A stretch of DNA of 64,000 bases from Thunnus maccoyii (GCF_910596095.1 NC_056540.1:24372501-24436500), one strand, 5' to 3'. Numbered from the stretch's first letter, positions 11,883 to 25,300 are shown. The notes: a model not told the origin generated them from the sequence alone. A program made the numbers and translations.

Positions 11883-12699
11883 AGGCTGTTTGACTGACAT
11901 CTACATGACTATTGCTAGCTTTGTTGCATCTGTTACACTTTTATCATTGTGATTAGTTCAAGAAATCCAGTGACCTCATGTTAACTCCAGCATATTTCTA
12001 ACCTTGCCAGGGTCAACCTCAACAGATGCCTTATCAGCCAAAATAATTGAAAACATATGTGTGTGTGTGAATAATTTCAAGTTATGGCATCATGTTTGCT
12101 ATTTCTAGCTTCATTACAGGCACCTCTACACATTTGTGCTGACAGTTTCACACTATTCCACACTCTGTTGTGGTAATGTGGCTAGAAACAAGCATTGCTA
12201 CAGTAAGAAGACCACTGATGGCTAACAAACATGTCTGTAAACAATGTAGGTTTCAAAATATTAAGTAAGTGTTTTTTTAGAGGTTTTATGAGGAAAGAGT
12301 TAAGTATGTCTAAAGGAAGCACGCAGGGTGTTCTGATAAGAAACAATGAAAATATAACTCTTTGTTTAAAAGAAATTCACACGGGTCATCTTCCTGCCTT
12401 TGCCGTGTGCATGCGTTGGTAGGTGGCAATATCCAAACATAAAGGTAAAAACATTGCTCCATAGCTCTATCTTTAAATACACACACACAGTTGTTAGACA
12501 AAGGCATCTATGTTTGTGCTAATCTAAGCAAAACACAAAAACAGGAATTACAGACACAAAGATATTAAACTTAATTATAGTTCAAGTGGTCAGAATATAG
12601 AGAATACTTTGAAAACAATAGAAACACAACAGAAACACAATAATACGCATGTACATCTCTTATCAATGGAAAATAGATCACTGATTTGTCTAAAGGGGA
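11883..12699. other. Non-coding block between hAT element and P1 promoter
   Basis: Recurs at 26510-27235 (B), 45290-46080 (D) and 58950-59510 (E). No kept reading frame and no RNA gene seen. Confidence 0.5.
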
Positions 12700-12825
12700 G
12701 GATCATGTTTTGCATTTCAGCCAATCACCATGATTTCCACTTTGTAAAACTTGATTACCTTGTGACCAAACCTTCCATCTGGGTGAGAAGACATCAGTTG
12801 TGAAAGACAAGAGAGCTGTACCACA
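12700..12825 (+). promoter_or_regulatory. Putative promoter of P1
   Basis: CAGCCAATCA with CCAAT at 12721-12725, 105 bp before the ATG, preceded by TTTTGCAT, one base off the octamer complement ATTTGCAT used by lymphoid genes. The same pair lies before P4. Confidence 0.5.
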
Positions 12826-15800
12826 ATGATCCGACGACTGGCTGCTTTGATTCTTCTTACTGCAGTGTGTAAGTACAATTCTCATCAGATGTGAAAAACC
12901 ATTTAATCGGAGCAGTCTGTGATAAAGATGCATATGAGACAAGGCCTTGTAAAAATGTGCATTTTTCACTGTTTTCATGCTGTTGTCTAGTGAATCTTTT
13001 TTGTTTTTCTTCAGCTCTGATTCAGACTGCAGAGGTTCATCACCTGATCTCTTTGACTTTGGTTGAACTTGGTGACAATGTTACTTTTCAATGTCCATTC
13101 TCTGAGAATGACAACTTCATTCATTGGTATAAGCAGTCTCTTGGACATATGGGCCAAACAGTCGCTTCTGGACTCATCGGCACAGTAACAGTCAGTGACC
13201 AATTCAAAGAGTCTCGTTTCACTGTCACAAAAGAGGATGCTCAGTATTCTCTCATCATCAGAAATGTAAGCAAAGAGGATGAAGCAACATATTTCTGTCA
13301 GAAAGGAACATCATTTTCACCGACTTTCGTCAATGGCACATTCTTGATTGTGAACGGTAAAAATAATATGTGCCTTATTTTAATGATCATTTACGTTTTG
13401 AAGTCATTCAAATAATTTAGATTGTAAATTCCTTTTGTTGCGTTTCTTTTTAATGTTGTTTTACTGAATCACACAGACAACAATCAGCAGAAATCAGTCT
13501 ATGTGAAACAAAGTCCGGAGACAGCATCAGTCCAGCTGGGAGACGCACTGACTCTCCAATGTTCACTGCTCTCCAAGAACACAACAGAAAACACAGATCA
13601 GTGTCCAGGTGTACACAGTGTGTACTGGTTCAGAGCTGGATCAGGAGGATTTCATCCAGGCATCATTTACACTCACAGGAACAGGAGTGATAAACCTGTG
13701 GAGAGGGGCTGTGTCTACAGTCTGTCCAAAACTATACAGGACTCCTCTGATACTGGGACTTACTACTGTGCTGTGGTCACATGTGGAGAGATCCTGTTTG
13801 GTGAAGGAACTAAAGTGGATACAAGTATGTATTTACAGTTGTATTTAAATCATAAATAGATTTTGCATAAATATATTCAGCCTGCTTAAAATATATTAGA
13901 TTTTGGCTTTTTAAAAATGTATCATTAGTTTGTTGCTTTCTCCAAAGTTTAAAGTCCCCCTCCACTCAAAAATATGTTCTTCTTCTTGTTAATTCAACTG
14001 GATGTTTGAATGTTAGCATGCAGAATGATGTATGTGCAGACTTGTTGTGATTTTACAACTAGTTTGGAAGCCAATTCTGGTCCAGTTTGTATCTTACACA
14101 AGTGTAGTGTAGAAACTTGAAGCCTTTGGTGCACATACACTAAGAATTGACTCTTTGGAAAAGTTGGAAACATCTTGCGTCCAGTAGTTGAGCCTTTGAA
14201 ATGAACAATATTTACATATTCATAGATTTTGAATTTTAAATAAGGGAGAAGGAGTATATGTCATTACAAAAATTTTAATTAGGTATTTTTTATACTTCTT
14301 AAAATTTTTAAGAAGGTTTCATAGAGCCCTATTTTAACTTCACAAGTGCAACAACAAGTGCAGTGTGGTAGGTCTTGGGTGCACTGACTGTGTGGGCGTC
14401 TTCATGCACACGTGCTATTTTGGTTTATGTGTGTGCAGCAGCACCAAGTGCAAAAAGGCTGGGTGAGGGTGAATAAAGATCAGTTGGTGTGGTGATTATT
14501 AAATACTCTCTCAGCCAGTCACATTCAATGTCTTAGCTCAGAAACAGCTGTGCCAATCACAGTTAAGCATGATAATGAGAGATGAACAAAGGGAAAACTT
14601 TTCTTCAGGAAATGTCTGCGCCACACCATGAACACTCATCACCACAAATCTGCAGCCAAAGACAGATGGTGTAGGATTCTTCATCAGTTAGTTAGGCTAC
14701 TATGATAGTGATAGAAATGAAAACAAAAAAATTGGTGAAGACGTTTATATGATTGAATCGGACCAACACTATTTCATCCATAATTCTAATCAAATTCCAA
14801 CCAAAATAAAACAACTTGCTTTATGCTCCTTCATTTGAATGAAACTCACACCTGTGCACCATGTGTTCTGCCACACAGACAGGTAAAGTGAGTTTCAAGG
14901 TCAGGAAAATACCAAACAGTCGGAGCATGATGCGAAAAGTCAACAAAATCTAATCATTATCCCATTATGTAAGTTTGTCATTCAGAAATATTGAAAAAGG
15001 ATTAATTCATCCATAAATAATACTTCATGCATACATTGCATTTCACCCAAAACTCAAATAAAATAAGATCATACTTTTGACTAAATACTATAAATATTCT
15101 AGTAAACATGCACATAGAAAGTAAAAGTAAAAAGAGTAAAATACCTAACAGTTGTTCCAACAGTAATTCAACAGTTATTTAGATTGTTGACAAAATGTAA
15201 TTATTCTCACTCAGTTTCTAATAGCAAATGATTACTCTTGACAGTCCATTAATAAATAATGTTTAATGTGTCCTTGGAAATATTTTGGTTCCAGGATCAG
15301 AGTTGGATCCAGTTGTTCTTGTACTTGGAGCACTGTTGGCCTGCTGTGTGACTGTGATTGCCGTCCTTATTTTCTACGTTAATGGGAGGAGAGTTTGTGA
15401 ACATTGCAACGGTAGGTTCACTATATTTTACTTTTTTGTTTCAGTTAAACTTTCCTCCACTCAAAATGTGTTTTGCTTTTTCTTACTTCATTTGGATGTT
15501 AGACCTTCACTGTGCAGAATGATGTATGTGCAGAGTTTGACACTCAAATGCTGGTTTCACATTCATCTGTTGAAGTGGGAGAGTTTCTCTGTGCTCACCT
15601 TAAATCTGAGTTGAAAGGACATGGCTGGTCATTTTATATATCTGTCTTATTGTCAACAATTTACATGCACAGAGACCAAACCAACAATGAATTAATCCCA
15701 CAGTATTGTCTGTGTATCCGAATCCTATTCATCTGTGCTGTAGACTTCCATCGTATCCAAAAACTATTAAAAACATATCAATGAGCCACACTGCTGCATG

Positions 15801-17215
15801 GTGACATGTTTAATCATTATGAAGAGTTTGGACACAGTAGTTTGTTCAGAAATGGCTCCAAAGACTAATAACAGCATCTTCAGTGAGTGTTAGATGTTGC
15901 TTTTTCATTGTTTGTCACTATTACAATTAAAAAGTGTCAAAATAAAATTCATCTTTGTGAACATTATTTTTTGTAGTGTTACAATATTGTAAACGTTTAA
16001 GAAGCGAACCATTTTATGAGGTCACTATAAAATATTTATATTTTTGTCAAATTATATTAATTTCCCAAACTAGCTTCTACCAAAGAATGGTTAGAGCAGA
16101 AGAAAGATAATGTTTTGGAATGGTCGAGTCAAAGTCCTGACCTTAATCCTAAAGAAATGCTGTGGAAGGACCTGAAGCAGGCAGTTCATGCAAAGACACC
16201 CACCAACACTCCTGAATTGAGACTATTTTGTAAGGAGGAATGGGCTAAAATTCCTCCAAGCAAATGTGCAGAGCTGATAAACAGTTACTGGAAACGAAAG
16301 TTATTGTTGCAAAAAAGGGTCACAACAGTTACTGAAAGCAAGGGTTCACATAATTTTGCCTCCTACAAATATGTAAGTTTGGATAATTTTCCTTAATAGA
16401 TAAAAGTTTTTTCTTTGTCTCATTTGTTTAATTGGGTTCACTTTATCTAATTTTAGGACTTGTGTAAATATCTGATCATGTTTTAGGTCATATTTATGCA
16501 GAAATACAGAAAAATCTAAAGGGTTCACAAATTTTCAAGCAGCACTGTATATGTGTATTGAACATTTCAGTTCACATTTTACATGATGTCACAATCCAGT
16601 TTTCAATGAGCAAAGCACTTCACTAGTGTCTGCTCAGTGCTCAGGGGCCACAAGGGACTGAAGCTGGGCACATCACAAGTGTGTAACTGTAAAACGAAGA
16701 CCTTATGAATGTGATCAAAGTCTTGTTTTGTTCATTTCTGTTTTTTAATGACACAAAGTTCCCTGATATGACATCAGTAAACATATTACCACTGTGAACA
16801 CACTCAAAGTTTTACTTTTATTAACAGGAGCAGCAGGAGCCTCTCATAATCTTGAAACATCAACGGTGGATCAATCAAACAACCTGGTAATTATGCTTCT
16901 GGTAAATATTCATGACAGAGGAATGAATAATCAATAACACACATGTAGGCTAATGACACTGATTAAATAGGCCATCTAAGAGAGTAACTTTATTGTTTAG
17001 GTAATGATGTTATGGTTGTAATCTCTACATTATTTAATAACACACAAATACTTTATGTTTTATAGGATGGTGAAGCAAAGGAAGTGAACTATGCAGCGCT
17101 GGATTTACCCACAATTAAAGTGAAAAGAGGAAATAAAATGAGGAGGGAGAACACACAGTGTGTTTACTCTATTGTTAGATCAGATTACCACAACCAGCAA
17201 CACCCCTCTCTATAG
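12826..17215 (+). CDS. Novel immune-type receptor, gene P1 (six exons)
   Basis: Second NITR type of the array. Exons: leader 12826-12868 (MIRRLAALILLTAV), V 13015-13356, I 13477-13824, membrane 15295-15411, tail 16828-16886 and terminal 17066-17215; total 1059 nt, 352 aa plus stop. V domain: FQC, HWYKQ, ATYFCQKG and a J-like FVNGTFL. I domain: LQC, VYWFRAGS, TGTYYC and CGEILFGEGTK. The span ALLACCVTVIAVLIF lacks charged residues. The tail has VNYAAL (ITIM) and CVYSIV. Compared with gene A its I domain lacks the cysteine of the DECEK segment. The fifth exon has two in-frame donors 15 bp apart. The long fourth intron holds a MITE and a Tc1/mariner fragment. Ends 720 bp from the end of gene B, convergent. 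Confidence 0.88.
13949..14325 (+). mobile_element. MITE copy in P1 intron after the I exon
   Basis: Starts TTTAAAGTCCCCCTCCACTC; the right end is degenerate, so the end coordinate is approximate. Confidence 0.5.
15445..15640 (+). mobile_element. Short MITE copy after the P1 membrane exon
   Basis: Begins TTAAACTTTCCTCCACTC 33 bp after the membrane-exon donor. Reading frames across it are intron read-through, not coding. Confidence 0.5.
16073..16549 (+). mobile_element. Tc1/mariner 3' fragment in P1 intron
   Basis: Encodes the C-terminal part of a Tc1-type transposase: QSPDLNPKEMLW at 16130-16165, the region of the third acidic residue of the DDE triad, then WKRKLL near 16295. The right end, TTCAAGCAGCACTGTA, matches a terminal inverted repeat of this group. 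The 5' part with the first two catalytic aspartates is missing. A copy at the same place in P2 shows that it predates that duplication. Confidence 0.8.
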
Positions 17216-17934
17216 GCAGAGCGGGACCTTTACACTGCTTCCCAATTCTCTGCAGAGGTCCGTAGCTTAGCTTGTTTTAGAGTTACAGTATAATGTGCAC
17301 AGACAGGGATAGGAGGAAGTTGAACATCAGTCAGAATGTGTGTTTTCTGAAAAGTGTTGCACCCAGCAGATTTCCAGACAGACTGCTCTCAAAAGTTGAG
17401 AAAGATTCAGTTCTTGAGAAAAACGAACGATCTCAACTGCTTTTCTCTTCAAAATTCAAATTTCATGATGCATATTTGTTTATTTAAAAGTAAAGTAAAA
17501 CATGTACACAAACATCAATATAATGGCAATGATAATAGATGAGCGTCATATAAGAAACTTTCCTCATGGCTAATTCATTTCAAACCAACTCTTTCAAGAT
17601 TAATCTTTTAAAAAGCCAGTTTGGGTGTCATCACAAGCTTGAAACATTAAACAACATTTAAAAGATATAGTATGCCAAAGGCTATTCTAAATGTTTAACT
17701 ATTAAATGTTCTTATTTTTGCATCATTTTCTTTTTGAAGTAATAAATATATTAAACAATGATACAAACAGAATGATACACAAAACATATTTCATCCAAAA
17801 TTAAAAATCATTACGTTACAGAGTTCAGAGGTGAAAGGCATGTACTAGAGCAGTTTAAACACTATTTTTACAGATAATGTGACAGAGAAAAACTTTATAT
17901 GAGAAACAATCTGGTGTGTGAATTAATCTGACCC
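17216..17934. other. Convergent 3' region between P1 and gene B
   Basis: A plus-strand AATAAA (17741-17746) and a minus-strand AATAAA (complement of 17479-17484) lie past each other, so the two mRNAs could overlap by a few hundred bases if both signals are used. A conserved 64-codon frame at 17293-17487 is probably UTR. Confidence 0.45.
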
Positions 17935-19682
17935 CTAAGCCCTGACAGTATTGTAGACAGAATTTTCTTCTGCTGCTTTTGCATTCCTTCTCCCTGCTTT
18001 GCCAGCTTTCTTCTTGGTAAAGGTTACTGCAGAATAAACCAATGACTTCTCATATCTCTGAGGAAATAAATCCAAAATATTGTGAGATGGTAAGTCAATG
18101 TAAGGATGTGCAAACAGATAAAACATGCTTTTCAAATTACATATTATCTTTAAATTCCTTACCTGCTGACTTTGTTGACCACCACTGGCTGTTTCAGCAT
18201 TTGTTTGCAGAGAAACAGCAGCTGTATTATAAAATAATAATAATATGACTTATACACAGCTCTGATGTCAATCTAAAGATGTTATAGCTGTTTTTAAATA
18301 CTGTTTGATAGATTAATGTCTCAGTAATTTCTCTTACCGTTCCAGCAATCACAAGATTTTCTCTTGATGCGATATATGAGGAAGGCTGTTACAACCAGAT
18401 TTATAGCCAAAGCAGCACACAGCAGGTAGATAATTGTGTTGGCCTTTTGTAAATTCCACCAGCTGACAACTAAAGCATTATGAAAAAAAGAAATAAAATA
18501 AATAATTTAAGGTTACGAAATAGCAATAACTAATTTACGGTATTTGATAAGAAGAAGAACAAATGTTTTTTGATCTAAATGGATTGTACTTAACTCCTAA
18601 TAAAACACATAGATAGGATAATTTCACCATTATAGAGAAATGAAGTTACCTTCAATGTCCAGTTTAGTTCCATTTCCAAATACTATCTCCCCACATGTGG
18701 CCACAGCACAGTAGTAAGTCCCAGCATCAGAAGAGCTGACGTTCTTAGAGAAGCTGTAGACACATTTCTGTGGAGAGCGAGTCTCAGAACTCTTTTCACA
18801 TTCATCACCACTGTTTCCATGAGCGTAAATAAAACTGGGATGAGATTCATCTGATCCAGCTCTGAACCAGTACACTGTGTCTTCTTCTGGACACTTTTTA
18901 TTCTCAGAGTCAGAGAGCACTGAACACTGGAGAGTCACAGAGTCTCCTGGACGGACTGGATCAGATGGAAAGTCTTGAGTGATGACAGTGATATCAAGTT
19001 CTGGTCCTGGGGAAGTGAAAATACAAATTATGAACATGTTTTACTCACTTTAATGAAAACAGTTACACACATTCATTTATACACGAAAACTGCTGTTATA
19101 AATGGTATTGAATGTAAGCAGATAAGCTGATGATTACATATAAGGAACATGAAATCTTCGCTCACTGACTTTTATTTACCTTTAATCCTCAGAAATGTTC
19201 CTTTCAATAATGTCATGTTAAGTAGGTCTACTTTTATACAGTAATAAAGTCCAGCATCGCTTAGCTTAGCTTTATTAATATCCAGGACAAATTTTCCAGG
19301 CTCTTGTTTTGTTGTAATGTGAGTAATCTTATTAACACGATCATGATCAAAGGCATATGTTCCTCCCAAGAATTCAGGTACATTTCCAGCAACAAGCCTG
19401 ATCCAGAACAAGGTGGTTGCTCCAGACTCAGATGTCTGACGGGTACATGTCAGAGTCACATCATCTCCAACATCAACAGTCTTTGTCACAAAGATCTGAT
19501 CGTCTGCACATCCTGAAAAAAAAGACACAGAGCAATAATAAACAACAGACAGATAAAATCATATATGCTTTCTGCTGAATTGCTTCAACAAGATGACAAT
19601 ATAATTGATATATCCAGAGTGAAGACTTTTTATACTTACGCCCAACTCTGAGCATGAGCAAGATATAAAATCCAAACAGCAT
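17935..19682 (-). CDS. Novel immune-type receptor, gene B (six exons)
   Basis: Best-preserved minus-strand copy. Exons: leader 19682-19640, V 19512-19180, I 19006-18650, membrane 18469-18338, tail 18221-18163, terminal 18057-17935; 348 aa plus stop, all exon lengths equal to gene A. V domain keeps LTC, WIRL and DAGLYYC; I domain keeps LQC, VYWFRAGS, DAGTYYC and FGNGTK. The tail carries two canonical ITIMs, LVYSAV and SVYNTV; B is the only minus-strand copy with serine rather than cysteine at position -2 of the second. A lysine-rich linker joins them. No charged residue in the span. Most likely a functional inhibitory receptor; ligand unknown, as for nearly all NITRs. Confidence 0.9.
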
Positions 19683-19840
19683 TTTCTTGTTAACTCATGT
19701 AAGAAAACATTTAATTTAAACAGTATCAGAAGATGATCCGCCTTAATGTAATCATATGAAATGGGAGGGAAAAATTTCAGAACAATCTGATTGGCTGCTT
19801 GTTATGTTGGCGTTTCATTGTACTACCACAGTGGAAATAA
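19683..19840 (-). promoter_or_regulatory. Putative promoter of gene B
   Basis: CCAAT complement at 19790-19794 and RUNX-like site complement at 19825-19830, spaced as in gene A. Confidence 0.5.
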
Positions 19841-20710
19841 TATCAAACATCTTTCCAACCTAAACACTTGAAACAACACCAACAGCAAGCTTTTGTTTCA
19901 TGTTTCATGGTGGGTTTCTATTACTGACACTGAGAGTAAACACAAGAGATGATTTCATTCAGTCTTGATGTGAAGCACAATAATCTTAAACACTCTTGTT
20001 CATAAAACTTTTTTTTGTGATTGTTGGGGTGATTTCCAGCACAATTTATCCCACTTTTTGGTCCATACTAACCCTATCAAACAGGACACCAACAGGAGTT
20101 CAGTGACAACAACTTTGATGTTGAGTAATTCTGCAAACCCAAGATTATGTTTAATATTGGAGTTTTCAATTGTTCAGTATATATAAATACATATTTTTAT
20201 TACAGCAACTTAAAGTCCTCCTCTACTCAAAAATGTGTTTTGTTTCTTGTTCCTTCAGTTAGATGTTCAGCCTTCACGGTGTAGAATGATATATGTGCAG
20301 AGTTTGACACTAGAAGGCTCTTTTCACATTTATCTACTTTTGAAATGAATAATAATGGCATATTCAAAGATTTTTCAATGAGAGAGAAGGAGATGTCATT
20401 TTAAGGATTTTAACTAGAAAATTGGACTTTTTTATTTTTGGAAAAAAACATATTAGACATATTATTATTCTCAGCAGAGTATTCTTTATATATCTTACAA
20501 CATGTCTGGAGGGGATTTTAAGTAAAACTACTTCGTTATTGTTCGGGAAAGATCATTGTAATGGCAATAAACCACAGTATGATGACAGACTATGACAGAC
20601 ACCATACTTCATGAACTGCACACTACTTCCTGCACTGGAACTGAACATTAGCACTGGATGTTAATGTCAGTACCCACTGTAGAAAAGTCTATATAATACT
20701 TACTACTTAC
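19841..20710. other. Upstream flank of gene B
   Basis: Near-copy of 5491-6358. Contains one MITE; no gene seen. Confidence 0.5.
20210..20521 (+). mobile_element. MITE with TTAA ends, upstream of gene B
   Basis: Same insertion as 5869-6169, with left end TTAAAGTCCTCCTC and right end CTGGAGGGGATTTTAA. Confidence 0.6.
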
Positions 20711-22914
20711 CTTAGAAACAGTTGTAAAGCCTGATATATATTGAGACTGTCTTTCTCCAGTTGACCTTCCTCAACTAAGTTCAACAATGTCTTCATCTAA
20801 ACCATTACCCTGTCTCTTAGACCCCATCCCAACTATGCTGATTAAGGAAGTCTTACCCTTAGTTAGCAATTCTTTACTAGATATGATCAATCTGTCTTTA
20901 GTAACAGGCTATGAACCACAGTCCTTTAAAGTAGCTGTAATTAAACCTCTTCTTAAGAAGCCTACTCTTGATTCAGGCATTTTAGCCCACTATCGACCCA
21001 TATCTAATCTTCCCTGTCTCTCTAAGATCCTCGAGAAAGCAGTTGCCAATCAGTTGTGTGACTTTCTACATAACAATAGTTTATTAGAGAATTTTCAGTC
21101 AGGATTTAGAGCACATCATAGCACAGAGACAGCACCGATGAAAGTTACAAATGATCTCCTAATGGCATCGGACAAAGGACTTCTCTCTGTACTTGTCTTG
21201 TTAGATCTTAGTGCCGCATTTGACACCATTGACCATCACATCCTATTAAGAGACTGGAACACTTAATTGGCATTAAAGGAACTGCATTAAACTGGTTTAA
21301 GTCCTATTTATCAGATCGATTTCAGTTTGTACACGTTAACGATGAATCCTCCATGAAGGCAAAAGTGAGACACGGAGTTCCACAAGGTTATGTGCTTGGA
21401 CCAATACTATTCACCGTATATATGCTTCCTTTAGGTAATATTAAAGTGTAATGTGTAATATTACACTCCATAAATTTTCATTGTTATGCGGATGATACTC
21501 AAATACATTTATCAATGAAACCAGATTAAACTAATCAGTTAATGAAACTCCGAGCATGCCTTAAGGACATAAAAACCTGCATGACCTGCAATTTTCTGCT
21601 ACTAAACTCAGACAAAACTGAAGTTATTATGCTTGGCCCTAAACACCTTAGTAACACATTACCTAATGATATATAGTGACAGTAGAAGGCATTGCCCTGG
21701 CCTCCAGCACCACTGTAAAGAATCTGGGAGTTATTGATCAGGATATGTCCTTTAACCCTCAAATAAAACAAATCTCAAGGACTGCCTTTTTTCACTTACA
21801 TAATATTGCAAAAATGAGGCACATCCTGTCTCAAATAGATGCAGAAAAACTAGTCCACGCATCTGTTACTTCTAGGCTGGATTATTGCAATTTTTTTATT
21901 ATCAGGCTGCCCTAATAAGTCTCCAAAGACTCTCCAGCTGGTCCAGAATGCAGCTGCGTGCGTACTGACAAAAACTAAAAAAAGAGATCACATTTCTCCC
22001 ATTTTAGCTTCACTGCATTGGCTTCCTGTTAAATCCTGAATAGAATTTTAAATCCTTCTCCTCACCTACAAAGCCATTAATGGTCAGGCACCATCATATC
22101 TTAAAGAGCTCATAGTACCCTATTACCCCACTTTAACACTGTGCTCCCAGAATGCGGGCTTACTTGTGGTTCCTAGAGTCTCCAATAGTAGAATGGGAGG
22201 CAGAGTCTTCAGCTATCAGGCCCCTCTCCTGTGGAACCATTTTCCAGATTCGGTCCAGGGGGCATACACCCTCTCTACATTTAAGATTAGGCCTAAAGCT
22301 TTCCTTTTTGATAAAGCTTATAGTTAGGGCCAGCCAGGCTTGCCTTAGATCAACCCTTAGTTATGCTGCTATAGGCCTAGACTGCCAGGGGACTTCCTGT
22401 GATGCACTGAGCTCCTCTCTTCTCCTCCTCCTCTCCATCTGTATGCATTCATGTACCATTAATGTATGTTACTAACTTGGCTTCCTCCCCAGAGATTTTG
22501 TGCTTTCTTGTCTCGCAGGAAACTTCAGAGTCTGATGGATGATGGCGTGGTCCTGTGGGTATCCTGCCTGGACACCTTCTCTGGCTATTATTGCTATTGT
22601 TATTGCTAGTAATATCTCTATTATTATTATTATCATTGTTATTGTTATTTTTTTTGTTATTATGCTTCTCTGTGTCTGTCTCCCCCCTCTCCCACTCCCT
22701 CCCCCCTCTCCCCCTCCCTCCCTTTTTGTCTCTCAACCCAACCAGTCAAGGCCCACCTAGAGCCCGGTTCTACTTGACGTTTCTTCTGGTTAAAGAGGAG
22801 TTTTTTCCTTGCTGCTGTCACATAGACCTACTCTATGTGAAAAGTGACCTGAGATAACTTTTGTTATTATTTGGCGCTATAATATATAATAAAATTGAAG
22901 TGAATTGAATCAAA
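20711..22914 (+). mobile_element. L2-like LINE, copy in unit B, with 3' tail
   Basis: 5'-truncated retrotransposon. The first frame (20787-21266) holds [28 protein letters not shown] and [13 protein letters not shown] of the reverse transcriptase fingers and palm. CYADDTQIH at 21482-21508 keeps the catalytic pair. Later frames carry RLDYCN and the C-terminal domain. Stops and shifts separate these pieces, so it cannot encode a working protein. The 3' UTR has a (TTA)n/CT-rich run (22590-22730) and ends in TGAAGTGAATTGAAT, the short tandem tail of fish L2 elements. Same insertion as at 6359. Confidence 0.88.
22590..22730. repeat. AT- and CT-rich low-complexity run
   Basis: TTA/TTG-rich run followed by CCCTCTCCC-type tract in the LINE 3' UTR. 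Reading frames over it are compositional. Confidence 0.7.
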
Positions 22915-25300
22915 TTACTTATTTCCATGTGCAAGATGTGTATTTTAGAATTGTAGGACTCATATAAAATGACAATATTAACTTTTAATTAGCAATGAAC
23001 ATAAAATAGTGAATAAAATAGTGTCTTTTGGTGATCCAATAATTTTGCACTACAGCATGGCACCAACTAGATTGGATTTGATCAAAACATATGTAATTTG
23101 CTCTTTCTGTACATCACTGCACTCTTTAAGTCATATGACTCACCAAACAGAAGATAAGATTTGCAATAAACTTTTCGCTAGCTAAATTTACATTTTAAAG
23201 GGGGTACAGATGCCACTAGCCTTTAAATACTAATATCACCCAAAATACTGCATATCTGTGAATAAAGAGGCCTAAGTCTCTAGGTCTGGTGTGAAATCCT
23301 GCAATAATATCTGTAGCACTCAGTTAAATAGGAAATTAGTAAATCTAATATTAAATTTTAAAAAATGCATCCAGCCCTTTGCCACACTGATACACAAAGA
23401 CAGAAGGGATGTCTTACATATTGTGGGAGGAGCCAATCCAGATGTTCCCGCCCACTGTGCCTGTCAGTTACATCTGCAGGAAGAGCTGACGATTCTAGTC
23501 AGGGGGCTGGTGAAAGAAGAGCAGAGCACAACTCTATCACAGCACTATCACAGAAACTAATTCAGCTGCAGGCAGTTTAGAATTTTTGAGTCAGCTAACC
23601 TGTATGTTTTGATCTGAGAAAGGGGACTTGTGTAAAAAAGGGAGAAAATCACAAATAAAATACCCCCGTTGAGATTTGAACCCAAGACCTTGTTGAGAGG
23701 CAGCATGTTAATCACTGACAGGCTATCCCAAAAGGGTGTTTTTTGTAATAAAAGAAAGCTTCTCACATGTAGTAAAACAGTAAAAATGCCACCTTGCTTC
23801 CCCATGAACAGTGGTGGACATATTCACAATAACAAGTCAGGACCAGCTGACACTATAATGCAGTCAAGTGCAACACCACAGGCTCTGGTATCAAAAAAAT
23901 AAAAAAGTGGAGGTCTCTGACACTACTTCCTTCACCTACTTGTATGTAGGTGTAGAGTTAGAGAATGAGAATGAGAATGAAAGATAATGAAAGTAGATAG
24001 ATTGGTAATGTAAAGGGTCAAAACTGTAGCAACACTTGTTCTGTTTGTGGTTGAGTTTGACAAAAAAACTAACCCTAACCCTCTTACTACTACAATTGTT
24101 GATATGACACATTAAAATCACCATACAGTTTAACCAGTGGTTCCCGGACACAGTGTTGTGTCCTGCTCTGTGCTTTCTGCTTTTTCTTTTGTTGCACAGT
24201 ACTGCTGGCAACCGACACACAAACAGACACAGATAAACACACACTGACAAGCAACGACGGCCAAGAAATGACGCATTGAAAGTTAGGCATTGTTGTGATT
24301 GGGCTTTCGATGTAATCTGTTGTTTTCATTGGTAGCTGCTGTGAGAGGGGGAGTGCTACTCATTCACTGGTCCCACCCCAGTTGGTTTGACCCATGATCT
24401 GAAAGTAAAAGTTTGCTCGATTATTATTTGAGCACCTTGCTATAATCTGTTCATGTGTCTATGGTTTCACTGTTAAAAACAGACATAGACATTATTTGTA
24501 CTTAGAATGAACTTTTCAAACAATAATTTCAATTTGTTCAATAAAAATTAGCCTGCCGAAAGCTCTAGCAGCTTGTTTCTCCTGCTTTAATCTCACTACC
24601 TACAGTATATCCTGTTGAAGCTCACAGTCAGGTCTATTCTGAGTAAACAGCCTCAGTGGTGGGTCAATGGGCGGAGAAATGGCCCACCACAGCTTTTGTC
24701 TCAGTAGCTGTTGCACACACACTGTGTGGTTTTGGTCACATTTGCTCTGGCTTTCCCCTGCAACTGCCCCTGAAACCTGTAGGCTACCACTTATGTTGTA
24801 GTTAATGTTATTTCTAATGTATCCTCCTCTTAAGCCTGATTTGAACATTCAAATTCTAACAAATACAGATTTGAAATTAAATTAGTGACATGCTCATTAG
24901 GCTATTCATCTACTTTTGTATAGATTACACAAACAAAACAACACAAACATCAGGTTCAGGATGAGATTATCTTAATGTAATGCAAACACTGAAAGCAAAA
25001 CAGCTAGCCTACACTGAAAGATGAAAAATACAGCTCCAACTCCAGCAGTGACTATGTTGTTTCCCTTTAGCTATCAAGTTATATGCCAGTGCACCCAAAA
25101 ACATCATTGGGGTTTTGTCTTTACTGTGAAGACATGATGATTTTGTTGCATGCAGCCATTAGGTCTATTTGTTGTGGGTCAGTAAAGAGCTCAAATGTAT
25201 AAGCTGACTTCCCATTAAAAGCCCTGCGCACCCATAATACACACACACACAGATGAATTCACTTGTTGTGGCTGATTGTCATATCTGTGTGGATGTCTAC
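22915..25300. other. Conserved non-coding intergenic block, unit B
   Basis: Counterpart of 8024-10811, without the 390-bp insertion. It also keeps about 180 bp right of the LINE (22915-23091) that unit A has lost, and that recurs at 34670-34860 in C. No gene seen. Confidence 0.5.
23665..23735 (-). repeat. tRNA-like segment, unit B
   Basis: Counterpart of 8617-8685; B-box-like complement at 23671-23682. Confidence 0.45.

Noticed and set aside
15285-15614. 109-codon frame through the P1 membrane exon and similar frames in P2, P4 and P5
   Set aside because: Only the first 117 nt are exon; the rest is intron and MITE read-through past a good donor (except in P2, where the donor is mutated).
22449-22857. 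Asn-rich and Leu/Ile-rich frames
   Set aside because: Low-complexity translation of the TTA/CT tract in the LINE 3' UTR.
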